From: Fimbriimonadaceae bacterium | GTDB lineage: Bacteria; Armatimonadota; Fimbriimonadia; Fimbriimonadales; Fimbriimonadaceae | NCBI GenBank assembly: GCA_019638795.1 | Contig: JAHBTB010000013.1 | Span: 1 to 64,000 of the forward strand | Direction of reading: 5' to 3' | Length of the DNA: 64,000 bases | In this document: in pieces, positions 36,656-45,425 of the stretch | Numbering within the stretch: position 1 is the stretch's first letter | Layout of the letters: the number at the start of each line of letters is the position of its first letter | Position numbers and translations under genes: made by a program | The notes under the pieces: model-generated | What the model saw: only the letters and a program-made list of their open reading frames with translations | Database searches by the model: none | What the model was told of the DNA's origin: nothing

Positions 36656-37036
36656 GTGACGCGCGACGTGGTTTCCACTGATGACGCGCCGGCGGCGATC
36701 GGCCCCTATTCCCAGGCCGTGCGGGCGGGCGACTTTCTCTTTTGTAGCGGTCAGATTCCTCTCCGGCCCGACGGCACTCTGGAGACCGGTGACATCCGAC
36801 TCCAGACCGAGCAGGTCATGCGCAACATCCACGGCGTGCTCGCGGCCGCGGGTCTGGACTTCACCAAAGTGGTGAAGACGACGATCTACCTGAGCTCGAT
36901 GGACCACTTCGCCGCGGTTAACGAAGTCTATGGCTCTCGGTTTCCTTCGGCCCCACCGGCCCGGAGCACCGTCGCGGTGGCCGGTCTTCCCAAAGGGGTC
37001 GACGTCGAGATCGAAGTCCTCGCCGCTCTTTCTTGA
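36656..37036 (+). CDS. ridA: RidA family reactive-intermediate deaminase
   Basis: A 126-residue protein from GTG at 36656. The family signature AAIGPYSQAVRAG, FLFCSGQIPL, the segment NIHGVLAAAGLDFTKVVKT and IYLSSMDHFAAVNEVYGSRF with the Arg of PARSTVAVAGLPKG is complete. It hydrolyses 2-aminoacrylate and related enamines made by PLP enzymes. It ends 11 bp before the next gene. Confidence 0.94.
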   Translation: MTRDVVSTDDAPAAIGPYSQAVRAGDFLFCSGQIPLRPDGTLETGDIRLQTEQVMRNIHGVLAAAGLDFTKVVKTTIYLSSMDHFAAVNEVYGSRFPSAPPARSTVAVAGLPKGVDVEIEVLAALS

Positions 37037-37046
37037 CTTCACGGCG

Positions 37047-37955
37047 ATGCGTAGAGTCGTTTCGGTTTCGCTTGGTTCCAGCAAACGCGACAAAGTCCAC
37101 GAGGCGACGGTCCTCGGTGAGGAGTTTGTTATCGAGCGGCGCGGCACCGACGGCGACATGGCCAAGTTCAAGTCACTGATGGAGGAGTTGGACGGGCAGG
37201 TTGACGCCCTCACCGTCGGCGGGGCGGACATTTGGGTCGTGGTCGGCGAGCGCAAGTATGCGTTCCGCGAGATCCTCGACCTGGTGGCGGGGGTCAAGCA
37301 GACGCCGGTCGTCGATGGAAGCGGCCTGAAACACACTTTGGAACGAGAGACGGTGCGGAACCTTCAGCACTCAGGCACGATCGACTTCGCCCAGGAGCGG
37401 GCGATGTTGGTGTCGGCGGTAGACCGTTACGGTATGGCCCAGGCCCTCGACGCCGCCTGCCCGCACGTGGTGTACGGCGACCTGATGTTTGGGTTGGGGA
37501 TCCCGGTGCCGCTTCGCAGTTACAAGGCAGTCGAGACCGTCGGCCGCCTCTTTCTGCCCATCGTCACGATGCTCCCGTTCAAGTGGTTCTATCCAACGGG
37601 TGAAAAGCAGGACCGTCGCGAGCCCAAGTTTCCGGCGGTCTTTGAAGACGCCAGCGTGATCTGCGGCGACTTCCTTTACATCCGGCGCTATGCACCAGAC
37701 CGGATGACGGGCAAGACGATCATCACCAACACAGTCCGCAAGGCAGATTTGGACTGGCTGAGGACGACCGGCCTCCGGCAGGTGGTGACGACCACACCGG
37801 TGATGGGGGGAGAGACCTTCGGCACGAACGTCATGGAGGGCGTCGTCGTGACCCTGCTTGGCAAAAGCCCCGACAAAGTGACGACGCAAGATTATCTTGA
37901 CGTCCTGAAAAAACTAGAGTGGAGTCCCCAAGTGATTTCGCTCGACGCCGCCTGA
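37047..37955 (+). CDS. Quinate 5-dehydrogenase-annotated conserved protein
   Basis: A 302-residue protein. Key segments are RRVVSVSLGSSKRD, EFVIERRGTDGDMAKF, VDALTVGGADIWVVVG, VVDGSGLKHTLERE and the C-terminal RKADLDWLRTTGLRQVVTTT. I recall these from proteins annotated as quinate 5-dehydrogenase next to a dehydrogenase-like partner. No nucleotide-binding glycine motif is seen at the N-terminus, so the annotated activity is doubtful. The gene stops 3 bp before its partner and 11 bp after ridA. Together with the next gene it probably forms a functional pair of unknown substrate. Confidence 0.7.
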   Translation: MRRVVSVSLGSSKRDKVHEATVLGEEFVIERRGTDGDMAKFKSLMEELDGQVDALTVGGADIWVVVGERKYAFREILDLVAGVKQTPVVDGSGLKHTLERETVRNLQHSGTIDFAQERAMLVSAVDRYGMAQALDAACPHVVYGDLMFGLGIPVPLRSYKAVETVGRLFLPIVTMLPFKWFYPTGEKQDRREPKFPAVFEDASVICGDFLYIRRYAPDRMTGKTIITNTVRKADLDWLRTTGLRQVVTTTPVMGGETFGTNVMEGVVVTLLGKSPDKVTTQDYLDVLKKLEWSPQVISLDAA

Positions 37956-37958
37956 CTC

Positions 37959-39014
37959 ATGACACGGTTCGCCTTCATCGTCCACCCGATCTCGCCGAAA
38001 GACATCGCGCGAAAGGTGCCGCCCGCCAAGCTGATGCCTGACGGTGCGATCGAGGCGTTGCTGCGCACAATGAAGCCGAGTGTCGCCAGTCACATCACCG
38101 GCGTCAGGTCTCTCACCGGGGCCACGACCGAAGGTGTCTTTATCGGGCTCCCCCTGACCCCCAAGATGTTCCTCTCTGACCCGCTCGAGTCGGTCTACGA
38201 CAAGATCCACGCCTGTTGTGAGATCGCCGAGCAGGAAGGATGCGACCTGATCGGGCTCGGCGCGTTCACCAGTGTGGTCGGCGACGGCGGTGTCACGGTG
38301 GCGGAACGAACGAAGATCGCGGTCACCACCGGGAACAGTTACACCGTCGCGACGGCCTTGGAGGGGACTTTGGACGCTTGCTCGCGGGTCGGTCTGGACA
38401 CTTCAGGCGCGACGTTGGCGGTCGTGGGGGCGACGGGGGCGATCGGACGGACCTGCGCCCTGTGCTTGGCTCCGTCCTTTGCCAAGACCATTTTGATCGG
38501 GCGTGACCAGGCCCGTACCGAGGCGGTGGCCGGGCAGGTGGTGCGGGGAGAGGCCACGACCGACGTCCGCCGGGTCCGGGAGGCCGACGTCATCGTCACG
38601 GTCACGTCGTCCGACACCGCCGTCATCCAACCGGAGGACTTGAAGGCGGGATCGGTCGTCTGTGACGTCGCCCGGCCCCGTGACGTCAGCGTGCGGGTCG
38701 CCAAAGAACGGCCCGACGTCCTGGTGATCGAAGGCGGCGTGGTCGCCGTGCCCGGGGACGTGGATTTCGGCATGGACTTTGGGTTTCCACCCAAGACCGC
38801 CTACGCCTGCATGAGCGAGACGATGATGCTCGCCTTGGACGGTCGGGCGGAATCGTTCACCCTGGGCAAAGACGTCTCGGTCGAGCAGGTCCAGGAGACC
38901 CGCCGACTCGCTGACAAACACGGCTTCAAGCTGGCCGGATACCGGTCCTTCGAAAAGGCGGTCGGCCCTGAGGCCATCGACCGTGTCCGTGCCGCCCGCC
39001 TGGCATCGGTGTGA
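37959..39014 (+). CDS. Acyl-ACP reductase-like NAD(P)-dependent enzyme
   Basis: A 351-residue protein. It shares the order of motifs of cyanobacterial long-chain acyl-ACP reductase: IGLGAFTSVV, AVTTGNSYTVATA, a Rossmann motif VGATGAIGRT (157-166), VIEGGVVAVPGD and ACMSETMMLAL, ending KHGFKLAGYR. Cys284 in YACMSETMM aligns with the catalytic Cys of that enzyme (Cys294 in Synechococcus) and is kept. Many annotations call it shikimate dehydrogenase, but the shikimate-site residues are absent to my eye. A role in making a fatty aldehyde or in a related acyl reduction is inference. It is 3 bp from the preceding gene and 3 bp before the ABC ATPase. Confidence 0.72.
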   Translation: MTRFAFIVHPISPKDIARKVPPAKLMPDGAIEALLRTMKPSVASHITGVRSLTGATTEGVFIGLPLTPKMFLSDPLESVYDKIHACCEIAEQEGCDLIGLGAFTSVVGDGGVTVAERTKIAVTTGNSYTVATALEGTLDACSRVGLDTSGATLAVVGATGAIGRTCALCLAPSFAKTILIGRDQARTEAVAGQVVRGEATTDVRRVREADVIVTVTSSDTAVIQPEDLKAGSVVCDVARPRDVSVRVAKERPDVLVIEGGVVAVPGDVDFGMDFGFPPKTAYACMSETMMLALDGRAESFTLGKDVSVEQVQETRRLADKHGFKLAGYRSFEKAVGPEAIDRVRAARLASV

Positions 39015-39017
39015 GAC

Positions 39018-39770
39018 ATGGTCGACGTCGCCGGCCTCAGCGTATCTTTTGACGGCAAGCCTGTTCTGCGTGGGCTTGACCTGAAGGTCGAAGCCGGCGA
39101 AATCCTTGTCGTCATGGGGAGCTCCGGGGGAGGGAAGACGACCCTGTTGCGCAGTGTCGCCGGACTTGTCCGCCCCGACAAGGGCGAGATCACGGTGGAC
39201 GGCGTCAGCGTCCTGCGCGACCCGGACAAAGCACGGGAAAAGATGGGGCTGGTCTTTCAGTACGCGGCCCTGTTCGACTACCTGGACGTGTCCGAAAACA
39301 TCCTCTTCGGCCTGCGCCGTCGCAAGCGGCTTTCTGCCGCGGCGGCCAAGGAAGCGGTCGCCGAACAACTGACCCAGGTGGGCCTGGAAGGGGCAGAGCG
39401 GATGATGCCGAGCGAACTCAGCGGCGGGATGCGCAAGCGGGTGGGACTTGCCCGGGCCCTCTGCATGGAGCCAAAGGTCGTCTTGTACGACGAGCCGACC
39501 AGCGGCTTGGACCCGGTGACCGCGTTCTCGATCGACCAATTGATCGTCGACACCCGCGACCGGCTTGGGGTGACCAGTGTCGTCGTCAGCCATGACGTGA
39601 CCTCGGTCCTGCGCGTGGCGGACCGGATCGCGTTCCTTTCCGCGGGAGAGTGGGCCTTTGTCGGCACGCCGTCGGAGTTCAAGTCGGTGAAGGACGGCGT
39701 CGTGGCGGAGCTTGTGGCCAAGTCAAGGGCGGAATCCCTTGGGATCGAGAGTTTTGAGGCGCGGCCCTAA
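39018..39770 (+). CDS. MlaF-like ABC transporter ATP-binding protein
   Basis: A 250-residue ATPase with Walker A GSSGGGKTT (about 34-42), Q-loop VFQYAALFDYLDV, signature LSGGMRKRVGLARAL and Walker B VVLYDEPTSGLDPVT. The ALFDYLDVSENI and RMMPSELSGGM stretches place it with the MlaF/Ttg2A subfamily, which works with an MlaE permease and MCE proteins in phospholipid transport across the envelope. No permease or MCE gene is adjacent. It is 3 bp after the acyl-reductase-like gene, so lipid handling could link them. Confidence 0.85.
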   Translation: MVDVAGLSVSFDGKPVLRGLDLKVEAGEILVVMGSSGGGKTTLLRSVAGLVRPDKGEITVDGVSVLRDPDKAREKMGLVFQYAALFDYLDVSENILFGLRRRKRLSAAAAKEAVAEQLTQVGLEGAERMMPSELSGGMRKRVGLARALCMEPKVVLYDEPTSGLDPVTAFSIDQLIVDTRDRLGVTSVVVSHDVTSVLRVADRIAFLSAGEWAFVGTPSEFKSVKDGVVAELVAKSRAESLGIESFEARP

Positions 39771-39840
39771 CCAAAACCGTGCGGTCCGCGTATATGTTTT
39801 TTGGGCGGGCTCCAAACAGCTGGTCCAACAAGGAGTCACT

Positions 39841-40305
39841 GTGAAGAACTTGATCAAGTCGGTCGTCGTCATCGGGGCCTGTCTGTCCGCCGCGCTCGCC
39901 ATGGCCCAAAAGAGCGGCTCAGCATCGCCACAAATGCCATCCGCCCAGCAAATGGACAAGATGATGGCGGCGATGAAGGACGCTCACAAGAAGGCGGTCA
40001 ATTCGATCGGCCTGACCGCCGACCAGAAGAAGAAGGTCGCCGCGGCCGACGCGCGGCACATGGACAAGCTTTACAACATGCAAAAGGCCCTGATGAAGCG
40101 GGGGGCCGCATCGCGCAATGCCAACGACCCGGCCATGCGCAAGGCAGTCAACGAGGCCACCGCCGAAGGGAAAGCATGGCAATCGGAACTGAAGTCGGCG
40201 ATGGGAGAATCCAAGTACAAGGCCTACCAGACGGCGATGCAGAAAGAGATGCAGAAGGTCTTTAAGCAACTGATGGGAAGCGGCTCGGGGAAGCGGGGCG
40301 GCTAA
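39841..40305 (+). CDS. Small secreted LTxxQ-type (Spy/CpxP-like) protein, copy 1
   Basis: A 154-residue protein from GTG at 39841 (preceded by AAGGAG). A signal peptide (MKNLIKSVVVIGACLSAALA form) is followed by a Met/Ala/Lys-rich helical body containing GLTADQKKKVAAADARHM, the LTxxQ motif, and ESKYKAYQTAMQKEMQK. The fold and composition recall periplasmic Spy-like chaperones. The next gene is a diverged copy with the same leader (KNLIK), so the pair likely arose by tandem duplication. Confidence 0.8.
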   Translation: MKNLIKSVVVIGACLSAALAMAQKSGSASPQMPSAQQMDKMMAAMKDAHKKAVNSIGLTADQKKKVAAADARHMDKLYNMQKALMKRGAASRNANDPAMRKAVNEATAEGKAWQSELKSAMGESKYKAYQTAMQKEMQKVFKQLMGSGSGKRGG

Positions 40306-40412
40306 GGCCCGCCTGACAGAATCTTGACGCAGGCCCAGACAGGAGTCGCTGGGCCCGCTGAACTTTGGGCATGGTGGATCGTCTTTCCCATCGTCCTTTG
40401 GTAGGAACGACC

Positions 40413-40901
40413 ATGAAAAATTTGATCAAGACCCTGATCGTGTCTGGGGCCGTCATGGCTCTGGCCACCGCCTCGATCGCCCAGAGCGCCGGCCCGCGTG
40501 GCGGCGCCGGACAAGGGCGGCCGGGCGGAGCGAACGGCCAGCAGATGATGAAGCAGCGCCAGGAGATGATGAACAAGATCTACGACCAGCTGAAGCTGAC
40601 CGCAGACCAGAAGAAGAAGATCGAGGCGCTCAACAAGGACCGCATGGCCAAGATGCAGAAGATGTTTGGCCAGGGCCGGCCCGCGGGCGGGGCGAACGGC
40701 AGGCCGCCGGCGAACGACCAACGCCGGGCCGAGATGCAGAAGATGCAGAAGGACTATGAGGCTTCGCTCAAGAAGATCATGGGCGACAGCAAGTACGCCG
40801 AGTATCAGAAGCTTCTAAAGGCTGCCCGTGAGAAGGCCCGCGCCAACCGCCCGGGCGGCGGTGGCGGGGCAGGCGGCGCCCGGCGTGGCGGCGGCAAGTA
40901 A
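40413..40901 (+). CDS. Small secreted LTxxQ-type (Spy/CpxP-like) protein, copy 2
   Basis: A 162-residue protein with the signal MKNLIKTLIVSGAVMALAT. Two Gly/Arg/Pro-rich linkers flank LKLTADQKKKIEALNKDRM, which carries the LTxxQ motif, and MGDSKYAEYQKLLKAAR repeats the conserved end of copy 1. The tail is Gly-rich and basic (GGGGGAGGARRGGGK), which the first copy lacks. Predicted periplasmic; stress or metal chaperone function is inferred only from the fold. It is followed by a good terminator. Confidence 0.8.
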   Translation: MKNLIKTLIVSGAVMALATASIAQSAGPRGGAGQGRPGGANGQQMMKQRQEMMNKIYDQLKLTADQKKKIEALNKDRMAKMQKMFGQGRPAGGANGRPPANDQRRAEMQKMQKDYEASLKKIMGDSKYAEYQKLLKAAREKARANRPGGGGGAGGARRGGGK

Positions 40902-40933
40902 GGCTGTCGCAACCGACCACTGTGTGTTCTCTG

Positions 40934-40965
40934 AAGCCTGCCTCCCCATAGGGGGCAGGCTTTCC
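40934..40965 (+). terminator. Intrinsic terminator after the second LTxxQ gene
   Basis: AAGCCTGCC (40934-40942) with CCCC pairs with GGGGGCAGGCTT (40951-40962) around a short ATA loop, with one bulge. A T-rich TTTCCTC stretch follows. Confidence 0.8.
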
Positions 40966-40985
40966 TCATGTCAAGGCCCGGGGGT

Positions 40986-41513
40986 TCAGACGGGCAGGAC
41001 GTAGCCCCATTCGCGCGCCTGGTCAGGGTCGCCCGGGCAGATCCGGTCTCCAACGCGGACCGCGCCCAGGGCCTCGTACATGGCGTGGGCGTGGGTGAGC
41101 TTCTTGTCGCTCCAGAGCTCGATATGGGTGCGGCCGGCCTCATGGGCCTGGGCCATGGCCGTCTTGGTCAGGCGTCGGCCCAGGGCATGCCCCCGCGCCT
41201 GGGGGAGGACGTAGAGCCGGACCAGTTCACAGTCCGAACCGGCGACCCGTTGGTCGCCGTCCACCTCGACGGCCTCACCAGGTTCACCCGGGAGCCGTTC
41301 GTGGAGGGCAAGTCCCGCACATCCGACGACCTCGCCGGTGGGATCCTCGACGACCCAGAACCAGTTGTCGGGGGCCGGATACGCCCGGTCGATGTTGTAG
41401 ACGTCTTGGCAATAGCTCTCCGGGTACCACCCAAACCCGTACTCTTCGAACACCGTCTTGATCGTGTTGACGACTCCGGCGGCGTCTTGGGGTCGATAGG
41501 GGCGGATGAGCAT
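40986..41513 (-). CDS. GNAT family N-acetyltransferase
   Basis: A 175-residue protein. The acetyl-CoA-binding motif is present as LVRLYVLPQARGHALGRRL (about 97-115), followed by TKTAMAQAHEAGRTHIELW and the C-terminal ALGAVRVGDRICP. N-terminus IRPYRPQDAAGVVNTIK is typical. Substrate unknown. It is convergent with the LTxxQ genes and divergent from tRNA-Lys. Confidence 0.9.
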   Translation of the reverse strand: MLIRPYRPQDAAGVVNTIKTVFEEYGFGWYPESYCQDVYNIDRAYPAPDNWFWVVEDPTGEVVGCAGLALHERLPGEPGEAVEVDGDQRVAGSDCELVRLYVLPQARGHALGRRLTKTAMAQAHEAGRTHIELWSDKKLTHAHAMYEALGAVRVGDRICPGDPDQAREWGYVLPV

Positions 41514-41603
41514 CCGGGGACGATACCTGCCGCCTCTGGGCTCCGCCTGGGGTTGGAACGGCCCGACGACCCGGCGGTCCTGGCGGAAGACGGACCCACT
41601 CCC

Positions 41604-41632
41604 TTGACCACGCCCCTCGTCAGTGGTATCCT
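41604..41632 (+). promoter_or_regulatory. Promoter of tRNA-Lys
   Basis: TTGACC (41604-41609) and TATCCT (41627-41632) are 17 bp apart, 10 bp before the tRNA, matching a strong stable-RNA promoter. Confidence 0.7.
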
Positions 41633-41642
41633 TCCGACTCCC

Positions 41643-41718
<76 letters not shown>

Positions 41719-41731
41719 GGATTGAACTAGG

Positions 41732-41768
41732 AAACCTGCACAGAGCGTGCAGGTTTCTTTGATTTTTG
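41732..41768 (+). terminator. Terminator of tRNA-Lys
   Basis: AAACCTGCAC (41732-41741) and GTGCAGGTTT (41747-41756) form a 10-bp stem with a 5-nt loop, followed by CTTTGATTTTT. Confidence 0.9.
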
Positions 41769-42089
41769 CGGCAGAGAGTTTTGCGGAATGAATGTCAGGT
41801 GTGCGTTACGGCGCTCAGGATCTCCGTCTCGACATATCGGCGGAACTCAGCCGTGCCGGAGAAGCACCACTTCGCGGTTTCCACCGGCAGCGGATCGATA
41901 GTGCTAGAAGTTGACTACCGGGTCGAGGGCGTCAACGTATTCGTCGATGGGAGCATCCACCACGAGAAGTGGGTGGCGAAAATGGACGCTATCAAGCGCG
42001 GGGCCTTGGGAGACGAAGGTATCTATTTCGATGTGTTTAGGAAGGGTGAAGAAGAGTCGTTCTTTGATCGCTTAAGAAACGCGCAATAA
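41766..42089 (+). CDS. Small hypothetical protein in an AT-rich patch
   Basis: A frame of up to 107 residues. The last 75 (PEKHHFAVSTGSG, VLEVDYRVEGVNVFVDGS, EGIYFDVFRKGEEESFFDRL) look like a real compact domain. The first 30 residues read poorly, and translation may start inside (for example near 41850) from an unusual codon. Base composition is AT-richer than its neighbours, and it sits right after tRNA-Lys, a common integration site, so it may be acquired. No known family recognised. The 212 bp after it (42090-42301) hold no gene. Confidence 0.4.
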   Translation: MRQRVLRNECQVCVTALRISVSTYRRNSAVPEKHHFAVSTGSGSIVLEVDYRVEGVNVFVDGSIHHEKWVAKMDAIKRGALGDEGIYFDVFRKGEEESFFDRLRNAQ

Positions 42090-42301
42090 ATGCATATTTC
42101 AATTGTTGTTGGATTGAAAATGTGTAAATCGATCAGTTTTGTGATCAATCTACGGTAGCAGTGAAGACCGGACGACAATCTACTGTCTTCTGATGCTGAG
42201 GATAGTGTATTAAGAGAACCTATGGGCGATGGCATAGTTGAGAGGAAATTGTCGGTGGTGAGATCGGTGGATTAGTGCGCGTGCAGTTCCGTCAGCAGAA
42301 G

Positions 42302-42535
42302 TCAGGAGCTGTTGCCCCTGTCATTGCGTATGGTGAGAACTCCAATCGCGCAAGTAGTTACTGCAATGAAGACTCCTAGTCCTCCTAGCACGATTGCATC
42401 ATTACCTTCTAAAGTGGTAATCTTTCCGAATACTTTCCCACCTCTAGATTCCACGCGCTGCAAAACAAACCCTTGATACATTGAATACATCAGGAGCATC
42501 ACACCGAGGAGAATGAGAGCATATCCCTTTACCAT
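42302..42535 (-). CDS. Small two-helix membrane protein
   Basis: A 77-residue protein from the ATG at 42535; the longer frame upstream is GC-rich shadow sequence. Two hydrophobic helices (about 5-22 ALILLGVMLLMYSMYQGF, and 48-68 VLGGLGVFIAVTTCAIGVL) with a short polar loop between. No family recognised. It lies in the AT-rich patch between tRNA-Lys and msrA. The 247 bp between it and msrA show no gene. Confidence 0.55.
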   Translation of the reverse strand: MVKGYALILLGVMLLMYSMYQGFVLQRVESRGGKVFGKITTLEGNDAIVLGGLGVFIAVTTCAIGVLTIRNDRGNSS

Positions 42536-42782
42536 TGTAGTAGTGCATAATGACCTGGTCGTGAGGGTGCCAATCCCCGTTGACGGGCCTGCTTCACCCG
42601 TACACCAATCGTAGCGCCCCGTTCTGGATGGCCCACGCGCAGGCCGCTCGTAGCATTTTACCATGTACCCGTACATTTGGACAGAGATCTGCCCAGACCG
42701 CGGGTCTTTCTTGTTTTTGACGGAGTCGCCGTCCGTCGTCGCGTCGACCGCCGACGGAACCACCTGCGCTGCCGCAATGTCT

Positions 42783-43292
42783 CTACCCGTGCGACGGCCT
42801 GACCAGCGGCCGGCGCATGTGGCAACTGGCCCGGCCGGTCTTTTCGAGATACTGCTGGTGGTAGTCCTCGGCGACCCAGAAGGTCGTGGCGGGCTCGATC
42901 CTGGTCGCGATCGGCTTGGTAAAGAACTCTTGGGCCCAGGCTTTGCTGGCCTCGGCGGCGGCCTTCTGTTCCTCATCGTGATAGAACACCGCCGACCGGT
43001 ACTGCGACCCGTAGTCGGGGCCCTGCCGGTTCAACTGGGTCGGGTCATGGAGTTCCCAGAACACGCGGAGCAGCTCGTCGTAGGCGACGACGGCGGGGTC
43101 ATAGGTGACTTCGACCACTTCGGCGTGGCCGGTGGTGTCGGTGCAGACGTCGCGGTAGGTCGGCTGGTCCATGCTCCCGCCTTCATATCCGACCACGGTA
43201 TCGACCACGCCGGGGACGGTCCGGAAAATGTGTTCGACCCCCCAAAAGCACCCGGCGCCAAAAGTGGCCTTCTTGAGCGCATTGTTTCCCAT
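42783..43292 (-). CDS. msrA: Peptide methionine-(S)-S-oxide reductase MsrA
   Basis: A 169-residue protein from the ATG at 43292. The active-site motif [10 protein letters not shown] (Cys15), [41 protein letters not shown] and the C-terminal [11 protein letters not shown] are present. It repairs oxidised methionine using thioredoxin. The longer frame upstream has no family match. Confidence 0.97.
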   Translation of the reverse strand: MGNNALKKATFGAGCFWGVEHIFRTVPGVVDTVVGYEGGSMDQPTYRDVCTDTTGHAEVVEVTYDPAVVAYDELLRVFWELHDPTQLNRQGPDYGSQYRSAVFYHDEEQKAAAEASKAWAQEFFTKPIATRIEPATTFWVAEDYHQQYLEKTGRASCHMRRPLVRPSHG

Positions 43293-43352
43293 CGTCACTC
43301 TCTTTCTGACGCCGCCGTCGCGCCTTCTCGATCCGAAGGATACACTAGGCCC

Positions 43353-43592
43353 ATGGGCGTCCGGACTTGCCTCGGGGCGGTGGCTTTGGCTGTCGCCGGG
43401 TGCGTGGCCCCGTCGCCGAGCGGGGAGGTCGTCGACGTCAAGAAGTTGGAAGACAAGTCCAGCGTCCAGTTCCTGCCGGGGGACACGGCGAAGCAGGAGA
43501 AAGGGGTCGGTGGTATGAAGGGGTTCTACCGGCCCGACCAGCGGCCGCCGGCACCGAAGGCCAGGCAACAGACCGGCCCAACAAAGTCCTGA
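43353..43592 (+). CDS. Small lipoprotein
   Basis: A 79-residue protein with a lipobox ([11 protein letters not shown], Cys17) and a hydrophilic tail rich in Lys, Pro and Gln. No domain recognised. It is encoded 60 bp from msrA on the opposite strand and 20 bp before carA. Confidence 0.7.
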   Translation: MGVRTCLGAVALAVAGCVAPSPSGEVVDVKKLEDKSSVQFLPGDTAKQEKGVGGMKGFYRPDQRPPAPKARQQTGPTKS

Positions 43593-43612
43593 CGCCAGCC
43601 GTCCCCTCCGGT

Positions 43613-44746
43613 ATGATGCGCCGGACACCAGTGGACGCCTTCCTCGTACTCAGCGACGGGGCCGTCTTTCCGGGGCGCCTGATCGGAGCGCCTGGTGAGG
43701 CGGTCGGGGAGGTCGTTTTCAACACGGGGATGACCGGCTACCAGGAGATCCTCTCCGACCCCAGCTACGCCGGCCAGATCGTCAATTTCACCTACCCGAT
43801 GATCGGGAACTATGGCGTCAATGACGACGATTTTGAGTCGGCCCGTCTCCAGCCCGCCGGGGTCGTCGTCCGCGAGGCCTGTGACAGCCCCAGCAACTGG
43901 CGTTCGACCAAGACCCTAGACCAACTCCTTCTGGAGCGAGGGATGACCGGTGTCCAAGGGGTGGACACCCGGGCCGTCACCAAACGCATCCGCAGCGGGG
44001 GGGCGGTCATGGGCATGGTGACGACTGACCCGGACCAAGCCCTCGCCCGACTCCGTGCGACCAAAGGTTACGGTGAGACCGACTTCGTCTACTCGGTGAC
44101 GACCCGGGCACCCTATTCGTGGGGGATCGACGGTATGGGCGGGATGGAGGACAGCGACGTCACCTACGCGGCAAGGCTTGCCGTCCTTGACTGCGGCCTG
44201 AAGTACAACATCCTGCGCCGGTTTGCCGCCTTGCGGGTCCGGTCGCTCGTTTTTCCGGCCACGACGAGCGCAGAGGAGATCCTCTCCCACAACCCGGACG
44301 GGATCTTGCTTTCTCCGGGACCAGGCGACCCTGCCTTGCTCGGTCCGGTCGTCGAGACAGTCAAGGGGCTCCTGGGCGCGCGGCCGCTGTTCGGCATCTG
44401 TCTGGGAAACCAGCTCCTGTGCCAGGCGGTCGGGGGCAAGACGTTCAAGCTGAAGTTCGGCCACCGTGGCTCGAACCATCCGGTCAAGGACCTGGAGGAC
44501 GGGTCGGTCACGATCACCAGCCAGAACCATGGCTACGCGGTGGATCCGGAGTCCCTGGGCGGCACCCGGGCGGTGGTGACCCAGGTCAACCTGAACGACG
44601 GCACGGTGGAGGGTATCGGCGTCCCCGACGCGGACGCCTGGAGCATCCAATACCACCCCGAGGCGGCGCCCGGCCCATGGGACAGCCGCAAGCACTTCGT
44701 CCGTTTCGTGGAGAAGATCACCGCGTCGTCGCTGGTCGGCGTCTAG
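43613..44746 (+). CDS. carA: Carbamoyl-phosphate synthase small (glutaminase) subunit
   Basis: A 377-residue protein from the tandem ATGs at 43613/43616. The N-terminal CPSase-sm domain has [25 protein letters not shown] and the [14 protein letters not shown] stretch. The glutaminase domain carries the catalytic Cys in [11 protein letters not shown] and His-Glu in [11 protein letters not shown]. It releases ammonia from glutamine for carbamoyl phosphate in pyrimidine and arginine synthesis. The large subunit gene carB is not next to it; a minus-strand gene follows at once. Confidence 0.96.
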   Translation: MMRRTPVDAFLVLSDGAVFPGRLIGAPGEAVGEVVFNTGMTGYQEILSDPSYAGQIVNFTYPMIGNYGVNDDDFESARLQPAGVVVREACDSPSNWRSTKTLDQLLLERGMTGVQGVDTRAVTKRIRSGGAVMGMVTTDPDQALARLRATKGYGETDFVYSVTTRAPYSWGIDGMGGMEDSDVTYAARLAVLDCGLKYNILRRFAALRVRSLVFPATTSAEEILSHNPDGILLSPGPGDPALLGPVVETVKGLLGARPLFGICLGNQLLCQAVGGKTFKLKFGHRGSNHPVKDLEDGSVTITSQNHGYAVDPESLGGTRAVVTQVNLNDGTVEGIGVPDADAWSIQYHPEAAPGPWDSRKHFVRFVEKITASSLVGV

Positions 44747-45333
44747 GCGACCAGGTCGCGCACCGCACCGAGCCACAGGGCGGCCTGGATCCGGTCGTTC
44801 GCCTTGATCGCCACGCCACACGTCAACCGGTCAGGCCCGGAGCGCTCAAAGCTGTAGTCACCCTCGACAATGTGGTCCCGGAGGGCGCCGCGTACCATGT
44901 ACTTGGCGGGCAAGCGCGTCTCCAGATACTGGGTGCATTCAAAGACAAAGCCACTCGCGCACAGGCCGACGACCTGGACGGGCACCTCGTCCTCCTCCAC
45001 CATGACCACCCCGTCGGCGGGAGCCTTGTTCAGCATGTACTGGCAGGGCGTCTCCATGAACTCGATTTCGGGCGGCACGGCCACGACCACGTTGACCGTG
45101 TCGAGGAACATGACTTTGGTGGGCTGACAGACTTGGAACGACTTGCCGAAGACGTCGAGAAGGACTTCTTCCGACCCGAGGCCGGGGTGTTTGTAGGTCG
45201 TCTCGATCAGAAGACAGCCACCGCCGACGCGGCTAATGGTGCCAAGCGCCGTACATGGTGAGTTCACGCATCTCACCCGCGCCGGGGAGCCGAGCAGCCT
45301 GCCCCGGCAGATTTCCTCTGCCCCGTCCATCAA
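44743..45333 (-). CDS. PilZ-like/YcgR-like protein, weak assignment
   Basis: A 196-residue protein with two likely beta-barrel halves. The second contains [17 protein letters not shown] and [18 protein letters not shown], reminiscent of the PilZ core, while the first resembles a YcgR N-terminal domain ([15 protein letters not shown]). The canonical RxxxR and D/NxSxxG c-di-GMP-binding motifs are not clearly present, so it may not bind the nucleotide. The stop overlaps the carA stop by 4 bp (convergent). Function is uncertain; a link to motility is a guess given the flagellar genes elsewhere. Confidence 0.45.
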   Translation of the reverse strand: MMDGAEEICRGRLLGSPARVRCVNSPCTALGTISRVGGGCLLIETTYKHPGLGSEEVLLDVFGKSFQVCQPTKVMFLDTVNVVVAVPPEIEFMETPCQYMLNKAPADGVVMVEEDEVPVQVVGLCASGFVFECTQYLETRLPAKYMVRGALRDHIVEGDYSFERSGPDRLTCGVAIKANDRIQAALWLGAVRDLVA

Positions 45334-45425
45334 AGTCGGCCCGCAAACTGCGGTCGCCTACCGAGATGTTTGGCACGCGCCGTCGCCGTCTACTCCGGAT
45401 GAATTGCCAGGTATGTTTGAACGTG

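Noticed and set aside
42302-42976. A 224-residue version of the small membrane protein
   Set aside because: Residues before the internal ATG at 42535 are Pro/Arg/Ser-rich and overlap the msrA gene on the same strand in another frame; only the last 77 residues look real.
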